DNA of 64,000 nucleotides from Chitinophaga pinensis (GTDB lineage: Bacteria > Bacteroidota > Bacteroidia > UBA4408), in contig CAMAVS010000005.1 of NCBI GenBank assembly GCA_945861665.1, forward strand, positions 62,001-126,000, given 5' to 3'. The position numbers were made by a program, and so were the translations under genes. Positions 1 through 9,117 of the stretch are shown piece after piece. The stretch's first letter is position 1; every line of letters starts with the position of its first letter. Under the pieces are notes generated by a model, which saw nothing but the letters and a program-made list of their open reading frames with translations, searched no databases and had not been told where the DNA came from.

Positions 1-1211
1 TTATTTTTGATACCGATATACTTGATAAATTGGAAGACAAAGCAGATAAACGTGTAGAGTTCATTCACAGCAGCTTGCAAGAGATAGAAAAAAGTTTAGG
101 AAAAATAGGTAGTTCCATTTTGGTATTGTATGGAGAGCCGAAAAAGATATTCGAAAAAATAATGCATGATTATAAAATAAGGAGTGTTTATGCAAATCAT
201 GATTATGAGCCAAAAGCCATTCTGCGTGACAAACAAATTGAAGAATTACTAAACACTCACAACATACCTTTTCTCACTTACAAAGACCAGTGTATATTTG
301 AAAAATCAGAAGTAACAAAAGACGATGGAACACCTTATACTATTTTCACACCCTACTCACGCAAGTGGAAAGCAAAAATAAATAGCTTTTACACAAAAGC
401 GTATCCGAACGATCTCTATTATTCATCGTTTATCCAATTAAAACAATTTCCTTTTCCTTCACTTGCTGAAATTGGTTTTAAAAGTACAGGTACAGTATTC
501 CCAAAAAAAACGGTGACTGATTCAGTCATTGAAGAATACACCGAAAAAAGAAACTTCCCCGGTATTGAAGGTACAAGTAAACTTAGTATACACCTTCGTT
601 TTGGTACAATTAGCATACGTGATCTTGTATCAAAAGCAATTAAATTAAATGAAACTTGGCTAAACGAACTTATTTGGCGAGACTTTTACATGATGATTTT
701 ATTTCACTTCCCTAAAGTTGAAAACAAAGCTTTCAAAAAAAAATACAATGCTATTCCTTGGCGAAACAATGAAATTGAATTCAAAAAATGGTGTGATGGA
801 GAAACCGGTTATCCTATTGTAGATGCAGGAATGAGAGAATTAAATGCAACAGGGTTTATGCACAACCGAGCAAGAATGATTACTGCCAGTTTTTTGGTAA
901 AACATTTATTAATAGATTGGAGATGGGGCGAAGCTTACTTTGGACAAAAGCTATTGGATTATGATTTATCGGCCAACAATGGTGGGTGGCAGTGGGCTGC
1001 AAGCAGTGGGTGCGATGCAGCACCGTATTTTAGAATTTTTAACCCTTACGAGCAAACAAAACGATTTGACCCGACTTTTGAATACATTAAAAATTGGGTT
1101 CCAGAATGGCAAGAGATAAATTATCCGGCCCCTATTGTGGAACATAAAATGGCTCGCGAAAGAGTATTGGCTACATACAAAAAAGCCATAGGCCCGAACA
1201 CATTTAGTTAG
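1..1211 (+). CDS. phrB: Deoxyribodipyrimidine photolyase (class I), 5'-truncated by the window edge
   Basis: Light-driven repair of cyclobutane pyrimidine dimers using FAD. The reading frame is open from base 3, where it reads IFDTDILDKLEDKADKRVEF, a typical early part of the antenna-binding alpha/beta domain, so the true start lies upstream of the window. The first start-like codon inside the window (TTG at 30) is not the start. The C-terminal FAD domain is complete: SIHLRFGTISIRDL, then WLNELIWRDFY, then TGYPIVDAGMRELNATGFMH, and the highly diagnostic stretch ANNGGWQWAASSGCDAAPYF, which lines FAD and the lesion pocket and carries a Trp of the electron-transfer chain. The NN just before GG is the arrangement of class I CPD photolyases rather than plant-type cryptochromes. 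The gene converges on recQ with an 8-bp overlap of the two ends. Confidence 0.93.
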   Translation, partial: IFDTDILDKLEDKADKRVEFIHSSLQEIEKSLGKIGSSILVLYGEPKKIFEKIMHDYKIRSVYANHDYEPKAILRDKQIEELLNTHNIPFLTYKDQCIFEKSEVTKDDGTPYTIFTPYSRKWKAKINSFYTKAYPNDLYYSSFIQLKQFPFPSLAEIGFKSTGTVFPKKTVTDSVIEEYTEKRNFPGIEGTSKLSIHLRFGTISIRDLVSKAIKLNETWLNELIWRDFYMMILFHFPKVENKAFKKKYNAIPWRNNEIEFKKWCDGETGYPIVDAGMRELNATGFMHNRARMITASFLVKHLLIDWRWGEAYFGQKLLDYDLSANNGGWQWAASSGCDAAPYFRIFNPYEQTKRFDPTFEYIKNWVPEWQEINYPAPIVEHKMARERVLATYKKAIGPNTFS

Positions 1212-3108
1212 CTTTTAAAAACAACTCATTTTTATCATTGTAAAAAAGCATATCATCATCCAGCATCAGCTGAACAGTATTTAATATGTACTCTTCCTTG
1301 TAGTTCAAAGCCTTTATTAAATCAGAAAGCATCATTGGTTTAGCGCTCAAAAAAGCAATAACATTTTCTTTTATTTCTATATATGTTTCCTTATTCAACT
1401 CTTTCTTCCTTTCAGCAATACAGACATCGCAGTGGAGGCATTTTTTGGTATTTTGTTCTCCAAAATACCTAAGCAATTGAATATTTCTACATACATTACT
1501 ATTGGAACAATAACTTAAAACTGATTCAACCCTTTCTTGCATTTTGTTTTTTCGATTCGCTAAATTTTCTTTATTAATCACCAACAATTTAATATCGACA
1601 CGTTGTTGAGTATAGGTAATTTGCGGTAATTTTTTTTGGGGCAAATAGCTCACAATTTCTTCTTGATTTAAACGATTGAGGTATGAAATAGTTTCGTCTC
1701 GTTTTATATTGAGTCGTTTCGACAACTCACTTTCATTTATTTTGACATAGTTATCGAACATTCCTGAATAAGAACGCAGAACTATTTTTATAAATTCATC
1801 AAATTTTTTGTTTGCTACTTGAAATCCATAAAGCTCTTCATTATTCACATTAAATTTAATCCGAGAAGGTAAATTTATTTCCTCTGAAACAGATATATAC
1901 TGCTCTTTTTCGAGTACTTTCAAGGAATTAAAAACAGTGTTAGCCTTTAAATCGTAAGCATTACAGAATGTTCTGATATCAAAATCGTATGTGGCATCTA
2001 AACCAGATTCTACAGGTAACTGATAATAATTTGCGAGGGCTTGGTACGTACGCTTTACTTCCTCAATCGAAGGAAATGCTAATTCAACTCTTTTTTCAAT
2101 TTCAAGTTTATCCGAGTTACAATACATCAATATGGCATAAGCTTTTTGTTCATCTCTGCCAGCTCTTCCTGCTTCCTGAAAATATGCCTCAATGCTATCG
2201 GGCACATCCAAATGAACTACAAAACGGACATCTGGTTTATCTATACCCATTCCAAAAGCGTTGGTGCAAACCATTACTCTACAGGCATTATTAATCCAAC
2301 TGTTTTGCTTTTTACTTCTATCCTCGGTTGATAATCCTGCGTGATAAAAGTCGGCTTTACAGTTATTCTTTTGAAAATAAAGCGCTATCTCTTCTGCCTT
2401 TCTTCTATTGTGCACATATACTATTCCTGTACCACGAACACTTTGAACAATTTTCAATAACCGATTTAGCTTATTTTCTTCTTCCAATACAATATAGGAT
2501 ACATTTTTCCGCTCAAAACTTTTTTGAAAAACATTCTCCTTCTTGAAGAGTAATTTTTTTTGAACATCTTCTATTACATCCAGCTGTGCCGATGCCGTTA
2601 ATGCTAAAATTGGCGCTTTTACAATTTCACGCAATTCGGAAATTTTCAAATAACTGGGCCTAAAGTCATACCCCCATTGCGAAATACAGTGTGCCTCGTC
2701 AACCGCTATTAAGTTTACTTTCATAGCCATTATGCGCGTTTTAACCAATTCACTTGTTAAACGCTCGGGCGATACGTACAAAAATTTAAAATTACCGTAA
2801 ATACAATTATCCAATGTTATATCAATTTCTCTTCTAGTCATTCCCGAAGTAATTGATGTAGCTTTAATTTCTCTTTTTCTCAAATTTTCTACCTGGTCCT
2901 TCATTAAGGCTATAAGTGGCGAAATGACAATGCAAATACCTTCTTGTACCAATGAAGGAATCTGAAAACAGATAGATTTCCCTCCCCCTGTTGGCAATAA
3001 TGCAATAGTATCTCTCCCTTGCAAAACAGACTCAATAATCTCCTTTTGCATCGGACGAAAGTGGTTGAAGCCCCAATATTTTTCTAAAATTTCGTTTGGT
3101 GTTAACAT
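1204..3108 (-). CDS. recQ: RecQ-family ATP-dependent DNA helicase
   Basis: 3'-5' DNA helicase acting in recombination and replication-fork repair. The 634-residue protein has Walker A LLPTGGGKS (residues 37-45), the DEAH box at 137-140 followed by the RecQ-specific aromatic-rich loop CISQWGYDFRPSY, and motif VI QEAGRAGRDEQ. Zinc ligands lie late, at C540, C557, C560 and C563 (C-x16-C-x2-C-x2-C as in RecQ). About 180 residues with winged-helix-like character sit between the helicase core and the zinc cluster, where E. coli RecQ has a short linker. Only about 70 residues follow the zinc site, so there is no HRDC domain. I take this to be the second, HRDC-less RecQ type common in Bacteroidota. 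It diverges from nfu with 64 bp between the starts. Confidence 0.93.
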   Translation of the reverse strand: MLTPNEILEKYWGFNHFRPMQKEIIESVLQGRDTIALLPTGGGKSICFQIPSLVQEGICIVISPLIALMKDQVENLRKREIKATSITSGMTRREIDITLDNCIYGNFKFLYVSPERLTSELVKTRIMAMKVNLIAVDEAHCISQWGYDFRPSYLKISELREIVKAPILALTASAQLDVIEDVQKKLLFKKENVFQKSFERKNVSYIVLEEENKLNRLLKIVQSVRGTGIVYVHNRRKAEEIALYFQKNNCKADFYHAGLSTEDRSKKQNSWINNACRVMVCTNAFGMGIDKPDVRFVVHLDVPDSIEAYFQEAGRAGRDEQKAYAILMYCNSDKLEIEKRVELAFPSIEEVKRTYQALANYYQLPVESGLDATYDFDIRTFCNAYDLKANTVFNSLKVLEKEQYISVSEEINLPSRIKFNVNNEELYGFQVANKKFDEFIKIVLRSYSGMFDNYVKINESELSKRLNIKRDETISYLNRLNQEEIVSYLPQKKLPQITYTQQRVDIKLLVINKENLANRKNKMQERVESVLSYCSNSNVCRNIQLLRYFGEQNTKKCLHCDVCIAERKKELNKETYIEIKENVIAFLSAKPMMLSDLIKALNYKEEYILNTVQLMLDDDMLFYNDKNELFLKAN

Positions 3109-3144
3109 AATTTACGGATACAAAATAAAGGTAAAAATTATTTG

Positions 3145-3152
3145 TAATTTTG
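3145..3152 (+). promoter_or_regulatory. Candidate -7 box of the nfu promoter (TAATTTTG)
   Basis: TAATTTTG matches TAnnTTTG, the -7 element of Bacteroidota sigma-A promoters, and lies 20 bp before the nfu ATG at 3173. No clear TTTG or TTG element is seen at the usual upstream spacing, so this is a partial match. Confidence 0.4.
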
Positions 3153-3172
3153 CAGTGTTAAAATGAAACAGA

Positions 3173-3775
3173 ATGGAAAAGAAAAAAACGCCAACAATTC
3201 TATACGCTGAAGAAACACCGAATCCGGCAGCAATGAAATTTGTGGCAGATAGAATGCTGATAAGTGGAACATCCATTGAATTTACTAGTAAAGCCCAAGC
3301 AAAAGTTTCACCCCTTGCAGTAGAATTGTTCAACTTCCCTTTTGTTACCGGTGTATTTTTAGCTTCGAATTTTGTTACTGTTAACATAAATAAGCTGGTA
3401 GAATGGGAAGACATCACCCTAGAACTACGAAATTTCATAAGTGCTTACCTCAATAACAATGAGTTTGTGCTAAGTGAAAAAGTAATTACAGAAAAATCCG
3501 CTATCGTTGAAAATAAAGAAGAAGTGGGCGAAAAAACAAGTGCAGAAATTGACATTAAAATTGCCAACGTGTTGGAGGAATATATTCGTCCCGCGGTAGA
3601 ACAAGATGGTGGTGCTATTGCTTTTAAATCATTTAAGAATGGAACGGTAACTGTTCAATTGCAAGGTTCTTGTAGTGGGTGCCCATCTTCCACAATTACT
3701 TTAAAAGCCGGAATTGAAAGTATTTTAAAACGATTGATTCCAGAAGTAAACGAGGTTGTTGCGGAGGCCGTTTAA
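3173..3775 (+). CDS. Nfu/NifU-like Fe-S cluster carrier protein
   Basis: Carrier that accepts Fe-S clusters and hands them to apo-enzymes in the cytoplasm. Two domains are visible in 200 residues. The N-terminal Nfu_N domain (about 9-95) contains the hallmark [10 protein letters not shown] (14-23) and [11 protein letters not shown]. The C-terminal NifU domain (about 125-195) contains EQDGGAIAF and the cluster-binding CSGC (C167, C170) followed by PSS. An acidic linker joins them. This is the eukaryote/Bacteroidota-like NFU1 architecture, not the A-type NfuA of E. coli. The gene is alone between divergent recQ and convergent lpxD, whose last four bases overlap its own end. Confidence 0.92.
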   Translation: MEKKKTPTILYAEETPNPAAMKFVADRMLISGTSIEFTSKAQAKVSPLAVELFNFPFVTGVFLASNFVTVNINKLVEWEDITLELRNFISAYLNNNEFVLSEKVITEKSAIVENKEEVGEKTSAEIDIKIANVLEEYIRPAVEQDGGAIAFKSFKNGTVTVQLQGSCSGCPSSTITLKAGIESILKRLIPEVNEVVAEAV

Positions 3776-4803
3776 TCTTTTAATTTCAACTCCAGATTTC
3801 TTATTCTTTCATTTAATTTCTGTAAACTCCTGAAAAGCACATAACTGCGTTTATACTCTCCAATAGCAAAGGCAGGTGAGCCTTGCACAATTTCTCCTTC
3901 TTTTTCAATATTAGAGCCTACACCGGATTGACCTGCAATCTTTACACCATCGGCAATTTTAAGGTGCCCAATAACACCTGCTTGTCCGCCTATCATCACA
4001 TTTTTACCAATTATGGTAGAGCCCGCAATGAATACACCACCTGCCATCACAGTATTTTCTCCCACTTCAACATTGTGTGCAATTTGAATCAAGTTATCTA
4101 ACTTAACACCTTTACGTATAATTGTGGAGCCTATTGTAGCTCTATCGATGGAAGTATTAGAACCTATTTCAACAAAATCTTCAATAATTACATTGCCTAT
4201 ATGTTGAATTTTTTTGTAGTTATTTTCCGCATTCGGAGCAAAACCAAAACCATCACTCCCCACTACACTGCTTGCATGAATAGTGCAATCATTTCCGATA
4301 ACACAATCGTGATAAATTTTTACACCTGAATACAAAATACAATTATCTCCTATGGTTACATTATCGCCAACATAACAATGGGGAAATATTTTTACATTGT
4401 TTCCAATACGTACATTCTCACCTAAATAAGCAAATGCTCCCACATAACAATCCTTACCATATTTGGCGCTTGGAGAAATAAAACAAGGTTGTTCAATGCC
4501 AGTCTTTTTCTGTCTGCTTTCGCTGTACATCTCCAATAATTTTGCAAAACTCTCGTAGGGATTTTTAACGCGAATGAGGGTGCAAGTTTCTTTAACAGGC
4601 TTCTCCAATACTAAATCAGTATTTAATATTACAATGGAAGCGTCTGTTCCGTATATGAAATTCGTGTAAATTGGATTTGACAAAAAAGACAAACTGCCTT
4701 TTTTTCCTTCCTCAATTTTCGAAAGAGTAGATACAGTAGTATTTTCATCCCCCTCAACAGTTCCTTGCAATAGTCCTGCAATTTGCTTTGCTGTAAATTC
4801 CAT
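3772..4803 (-). CDS. lpxD: UDP-3-O-acylglucosamine N-acyltransferase
   Basis: Third step of lipid A synthesis: it transfers a hydroxyacyl chain from acyl-ACP to the 2-amino group of UDP-3-O-acyl-glucosamine, at the cytoplasmic side of the inner membrane. The 343-residue length fits the family. An N-terminal uridine-binding LpxD domain (about 1-95) is followed by a left-handed parallel beta-helix of hexapeptide repeats (about 105-300: [20 protein letters not shown] and similar). The catalytic His is H243 in the motif [12 protein letters not shown]-terminal helix ([20 protein letters not shown]) forms the trimer coiled coil. It shows that the organism makes LPS. In many Bacteroidota lpxD sits with lpxC/fabZ and lpxA; here it stands alone. 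Confidence 0.95.
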   Translation of the reverse strand: MEFTAKQIAGLLQGTVEGDENTTVSTLSKIEEGKKGSLSFLSNPIYTNFIYGTDASIVILNTDLVLEKPVKETCTLIRVKNPYESFAKLLEMYSESRQKKTGIEQPCFISPSAKYGKDCYVGAFAYLGENVRIGNNVKIFPHCYVGDNVTIGDNCILYSGVKIYHDCVIGNDCTIHASSVVGSDGFGFAPNAENNYKKIQHIGNVIIEDFVEIGSNTSIDRATIGSTIIRKGVKLDNLIQIAHNVEVGENTVMAGGVFIAGSTIIGKNVMIGGQAGVIGHLKIADGVKIAGQSGVGSNIEKEGEIVQGSPAFAIGEYKRSYVLFRSLQKLNERIRNLELKLKD

Positions 4804-5479
4804 TTAAATCGCTATTAATGGTTAAACAATTTTTAGTTTATGCTCATCAAATATAACCTTTTTATAAAACATTGATGTTATTACAACGTAACAGATTGTT
4901 CAAGATTGTATTCTTAACAAATAACATTTAGTTGCAACAACTACTAAATTGACTATTAAAGCTATCAAAAATATTTTTTGTTGCTTCATAATTCTTCAAT
5001 CTTTACTATACTAAATTGATTATACTGAAGCCATCAATAAATTAGTTGATTCTAAACAAAAGGCAACAACAATAATTGGAACGATGGGACGGATGAAGAA
5101 ACTGGGGGCTAATACAACTAAAAGCATCCCAAATCAATTTAGAGAGGAGTACAGAGTTTTTTAAAAACGTTGATTGTCGAATGATTTTAATGCATTTACA
5201 CTCATTTGTGTGAGCAACATGAATCCCATTAAATGAACAAAGGTTGCTGTTTCAGAAACCTTTGGAGTGGAGTCACCGATATTTTCCGAACTCTTTTCTA
5301 GTTGATTTGTAGAATTTGAGTACCATTAAGTACTTTCTTACTAAGTCTTAGTAAAATTTAAGTGTTTTATATACCTGATTAATTCCATTTTTATCTCTAC
5401 AGGACTAATATATTCTGAATATTTATTCTAAAAAAATTATTAAAAAGACAGTTTGTAATATTAATGGAATCAATATGAA
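4804..5479. other. 676-bp intergenic region with possible coding vestiges
   Basis: No confident gene. Two start-less frames look less random than their surroundings. On the plus strand 5015-5164 is open for 49 codons and reads, in part, EAINKLVDSKQKATT...SIPNQFREEYRVF. On the minus strand 5161-5325 is open for 54 codons and ends LLTQMSVNALKSFDNQRF. The two converge on the same TTTTTTAAAA. I do not recognise either. An imperfect direct repeat sharing ACTAAATTGA and ATCAA occurs at 4943-4968 and 5010-5037. These may be remains of decayed genes, or chance in AT-rich DNA. Confidence 0.3.
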
Positions 5480-8400
5480 TTATACCCTGACGCCAATTAA
5501 ACACACATCGTCAATTTGCTCCAGATCGCCCTTCCAATTATTTAATGCTGATTTTAGAATTTCATTTTGCTCTGTCATGGGCAAAGGAGCAATACGAATA
5601 AGTAATTCCTTTAATTGTTTGTGCATAAATTTTTTACCATGAGGTCCACCAAACTGATCAGGAAAACCATCTGTTAGCGTATATATTACATCGTCTTTTT
5701 CTAAATCAAATTCGTTTTGTGTAAAAGGAATTTGATCCTTATCGTGTTTGCCTACTGGCATTTTATCTGGTTTTAGTTCTATCAGTTTGTGTTGGCGTAC
5801 AATCCAAATAGGATTGTTTGCAGCTGCATAAACAAATTTATGATTTAAAAAATCAATGCACATTAAACTGGCATCCATTCCGTCCTTTCCACCTTGAATG
5901 CTGCCGTCTTTTTTAAGACGATCAATAATTGTTTTACGGGTTGAATTAAAAATAGCAGAAGGTTGGACTAATGTTTCAATTGCTTTTTCTAAACAGGATA
6001 TATTTAATATGCTCATAATAGCGCCAGGTACTCCATGCCCAGTACTATCTGCTGTAACAAGAGCAAAATTTCCATTACTAAGTTTTGTTGCCCAATAAAA
6101 ATCCCCACTTACTACGTCTTTGGGCTGAAAGAAAACAAAATAAGATTGCAGATTTTCATCCAGCAATTCTTTTGTAGCAAGAAAACTGCGTTGAATTCTC
6201 TCCGCATAATTGATCGAATCAGTAATTTCTTTGTGTTTCTCTTCAATTCGTTTTTTTTGTTCAATTACTTCAGCAGTTCTCTCTTCAACAGTTTGCTCCA
6301 ATATTAATTTTTCGGCTTTTAAAGTTCGCTCACGCCATTTTATATAATATACAATTGAACTTATAATTAATAAACCAAAGAGCACTCTAAACCACCAAGT
6401 TTTCCACCAAGGTGGGCGAATAGAAAATGAGTAATTCAATTCATTGCTATAATAACCTTCACTATTCATTGCTTTTACTTTAAACGTATAGCTTCCCTGT
6501 GGCAAGTTGCCATAAGATGCTTCTGTTTTAGATGTTAATGCATTCCAATTCTCTTCTAATCCTTCTAATTTGTATTTGTATTTTACTTTTTTTGGATGAG
6601 CCATTGTAATTCCAATATAATTAAAGGTGAGGTAATTATTATTGAATGCTAAACTTAAATTTTCAGGTACGCTATACCATTTGCTTACTCCATTAAATTT
6701 AATATTACTAATTGAAACTCCATTACTAAGTGTTAATGTGCTGTCTTTTTGCTTTTCTAAATTTTTCCAATTTATATTTTCATTAAATAAATCTATGCTA
6801 GTTAATCGAATATTTGGTGCAACGGTATCTGTTATTTGCCCTTCACTATGGTAAACAGTAAGCCTGTCATTTGTGCCAGTCCAAATAGTGCCATCTTTGG
6901 TTTCGCAAATAGAATTTAAAGTACAACCAATGCCTAAAAAACCGTCGTCATAGCTGTAGTTTTTAAATAAAGCTGATGTATTTTTTGAGCTTTTAGATTT
7001 GACTACTTTCAAAGTTTCATATAAATTGGAAAGCGTTAGTTTGCTTAATCCAAATCGAGTGCCAAACCAAAGGTCTCCGTATTTATCCTCTAAGCAACTA
7101 TAAACACAATTATTGCCCAATCCTTCTTTCTCTGTAAATTGTGTAAAATTTTTTCCGTCATATTTTAAAACTCCGCCCCCATTGGTACCAAACCAAATGT
7201 TTTCATATTTATCTACTACGCTGCAACATACAAAATTATTAGGCAGTCCTTCTTTCTCTGTAAATTGGGTAAAGCCCTTCCCATCGTATTTCGATATTCC
7301 TCCGCCTTCAGTACCGAACCAAAGATTTCCGTGTTTATCTTCTATGCTACAGAAAACAACATTATTACTAAGTCCATTTTTCTCTGTAAACTGTGTAAAA
7401 CTATTTCCATTGTATTTTGAAACACCTCCTTCAGTTCCGAACCATATGTTTCCATCTTTATCTACTAAGCTACATAAAACAGCATTATTACTCATTCCTT
7501 CTTTCTCTGTAAAATGTATAAAGCTTTTGCCGTCGTATCTTGAAACTCCCCCCCCCAAGGTTCCGAACCAAATGTTTCCATTTTTATCTTCTAAGCTACT
7601 AAAAACAGAATTATTGCTCAGTCCTTCTTGCTCTGTAAAATGAGTAAAGCTATTGCCGTCGTATTTAGATACCCCACCACGATAATTGCTTAGCCAGATG
7701 TTTCCAGTTTTATCTTCTAAGCTGCTCATTACAATATTATTGCTTAGTCCTTCTTTTTCTGTAAAGTGAGTAAAACTTTTTCCATCATATTTAGAAACCC
7801 CACCACCATAAGTACCGAACCAAAGGTTTCCAGATTTATCTTCTAAACTACTTAAAACAAAATTAGTACTCAGCCCTTCTTTATCTGTAAAATGAGTAAA
7901 ATTATTTCCGTCGTATTTTGTTATTCCGCGACCATTTGTACCGAACCAGATGTTTCCGTGTTTATCTTCTAAGCAACACAAAATAGAATCATTACTCAGC
8001 CCTTCCTTCACTGTAAAATGAGTAAAACTTTCCCCATTGTATTTTGACACACCTCCTTCAGTGCCAAACCAGATGTTTCCGTGTTTATCTTCTAAACTAC
8101 AGTTAACAACATTATTACTCAATCCTTCCTTCACTGTAAAATGCGTGAACCTTTTTCCATTGTATTTTGATACACCTCCTTTAGTACCAAACCAGATGTT
8201 TCCGTGTTTATCTTTTAAACTACACAAAACAACATTATTACTCAGTCCTTCCTTCTCCGTAAAATGAGTAAATTTTTTTCCATCGTATTTAGAAACTCCA
8301 CCATCTTCAATACCAAACCAGATGTTTCCGTGTTTATCTTCCAAAATACTTTTAACAACATCATTGCTCAGTCCTTCCGACTTGGTAAAATGAGTGAATT

Positions 8401-9052
8401 TTTTTCCATCGTATTTTGATACACCTACATCAGTACCAAACCAGATGTTTCCGTGTTTATCTTCTAATATACTTTTAACAACATCATTGCTCAGTCCTTC
8501 CGACTTGGTAAAATGAGTGAAATATTTTCCGTCATATTTAGAGACTCCGGCGTCAGTCCCTAACCAAAGATTTCCGGATTTGTCTTGTAGTAAACAATTT
8601 ATATTGCCGCTTTTTAATCCTTGCAGTTTTTTAAAAGAACTAAAATTGTGTGGGTTCTGGTCTTTAGTATATGCATCTTTTGCAATTATAATTTCAGGGG
8701 ATTGGGCTACAAAAGGGCTATCAATTGCAGGTACTATTTTAGGAAGTAAAAAAGTGTCAGTGCCAGGTGTACAAATATTTGGAATACCCGCTTTATGTAT
8801 ATTAGTGGCTATGGCTAAATGTATGTTGGTGTTTGCTAGAACTATTTTTGGATTGCCGCAAGGATTTTTTTTTAGTTTACTCTCATCAACAAAAATTATT
8901 TCTGGTTTTCCCATACTGTCTTTAGGAACAACATATCCCTTTACCGCTAAAACTTTTAATGTGTGTAATTGCTCGTCTTGTTGATTCCTGTCGGTGCAAG
9001 CTACTAGTAATGATAGCAATAAAATGAAAATATGTAAACTAATGTTTTTCAT
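5480..9052 (-). CDS. Lipoprotein sensor: 14-blade ligand-binding propellers, Y_Y_Y domain, TM helix, PP2C/SpoIIE phosphatase
   Basis: Probable transmembrane signalling protein of 1190 residues that senses something outside the inner membrane and drives a cytoplasmic Ser/Thr phosphatase. The N-terminus is a lipoprotein-type signal (LLVAC, C19). From about residue 145 there are 14 copies of a 41-42 residue 'two-component regulator propeller' blade (consensus GLSNNVVxCSLEDKHGNIWFG then GGVSKYDGKxFTHFTEKE), enough for two seven-bladed propellers. A Y_Y_Y domain follows (YKYKLEGLEENWN, SYGNLPQGSYTFKVKA), then a TM helix at about 886-906, a coiled coil to about 950, and a SpoIIE/PP2C domain (about 951-1190) with acidic metal sites in GDFYW, TADSTGHGVPG, TLTDGFPDQFGG and EQIDDVCLIG. 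The usual output is a histidine kinase; here it is a phosphatase. Combining a lipobox with an internal TM helix is odd, so the signal may instead act as an uncleaved anchor. It has no operon partners. Confidence 0.9.
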   Translation of the reverse strand: MKNISLHIFILLLSLLVACTDRNQQDEQLHTLKVLAVKGYVVPKDSMGKPEIIFVDESKLKKNPCGNPKIVLANTNIHLAIATNIHKAGIPNICTPGTDTFLLPKIVPAIDSPFVAQSPEIIIAKDAYTKDQNPHNFSSFKKLQGLKSGNINCLLQDKSGNLWLGTDAGVSKYDGKYFTHFTKSEGLSNDVVKSILEDKHGNIWFGTDVGVSKYDGKKFTHFTKSEGLSNDVVKSILEDKHGNIWFGIEDGGVSKYDGKKFTHFTEKEGLSNNVVLCSLKDKHGNIWFGTKGGVSKYNGKRFTHFTVKEGLSNNVVNCSLEDKHGNIWFGTEGGVSKYNGESFTHFTVKEGLSNDSILCCLEDKHGNIWFGTNGRGITKYDGNNFTHFTDKEGLSTNFVLSSLEDKSGNLWFGTYGGGVSKYDGKSFTHFTEKEGLSNNIVMSSLEDKTGNIWLSNYRGGVSKYDGNSFTHFTEQEGLSNNSVFSSLEDKNGNIWFGTLGGGVSRYDGKSFIHFTEKEGMSNNAVLCSLVDKDGNIWFGTEGGVSKYNGNSFTQFTEKNGLSNNVVFCSIEDKHGNLWFGTEGGGISKYDGKGFTQFTEKEGLPNNFVCCSVVDKYENIWFGTNGGGVLKYDGKNFTQFTEKEGLGNNCVYSCLEDKYGDLWFGTRFGLSKLTLSNLYETLKVVKSKSSKNTSALFKNYSYDDGFLGIGCTLNSICETKDGTIWTGTNDRLTVYHSEGQITDTVAPNIRLTSIDLFNENINWKNLEKQKDSTLTLSNGVSISNIKFNGVSKWYSVPENLSLAFNNNYLTFNYIGITMAHPKKVKYKYKLEGLEENWNALTSKTEASYGNLPQGSYTFKVKAMNSEGYYSNELNYSFSIRPPWWKTWWFRVLFGLLIISSIVYYIKWRERTLKAEKLILEQTVEERTAEVIEQKKRIEEKHKEITDSINYAERIQRSFLATKELLDENLQSYFVFFQPKDVVSGDFYWATKLSNGNFALVTADSTGHGVPGAIMSILNISCLEKAIETLVQPSAIFNSTRKTIIDRLKKDGSIQGGKDGMDASLMCIDFLNHKFVYAAANNPIWIVRQHKLIELKPDKMPVGKHDKDQIPFTQNEFDLEKDDVIYTLTDGFPDQFGGPHGKKFMHKQLKELLIRIAPLPMTEQNEILKSALNNWKGDLEQIDDVCLIGVRV
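7020..8620 (-). repeat. Tandem coding repeats of about 123-126 bp (propeller blades)
   Basis: Thirteen strongly similar units of about 41-42 codons lie head to tail inside the sensor gene. The DNA itself recurs, for example CCAGATGTTTCCGTGTTTAT around 7950, 8070, 8190, 8310 and 8440. Blades 2 and 3 are nearly identical at DNA level. The 14th blade is diverged and lies just downstream in the protein. Such near-identity allows recombination between units and a change in blade number. Confidence 0.85.
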
Positions 9053-9117
9053 TATTTATTAAAAGTAGTACTTTAATTTTTAATGTTAAAACGTAAAAAA
9101 GTCCTTGGTTTACAAGG

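Noticed and set aside
7113-8267. Long plus-strand open frames rich in Pro, Ser and Leu opposite the sensor gene, and a repeat pattern that could suggest a CRISPR array
   Set aside because: The period of 123-126 bp and the absence of unrelated spacers rule out CRISPR. The frames are antisense mirrors of the highly repeated propeller codons.
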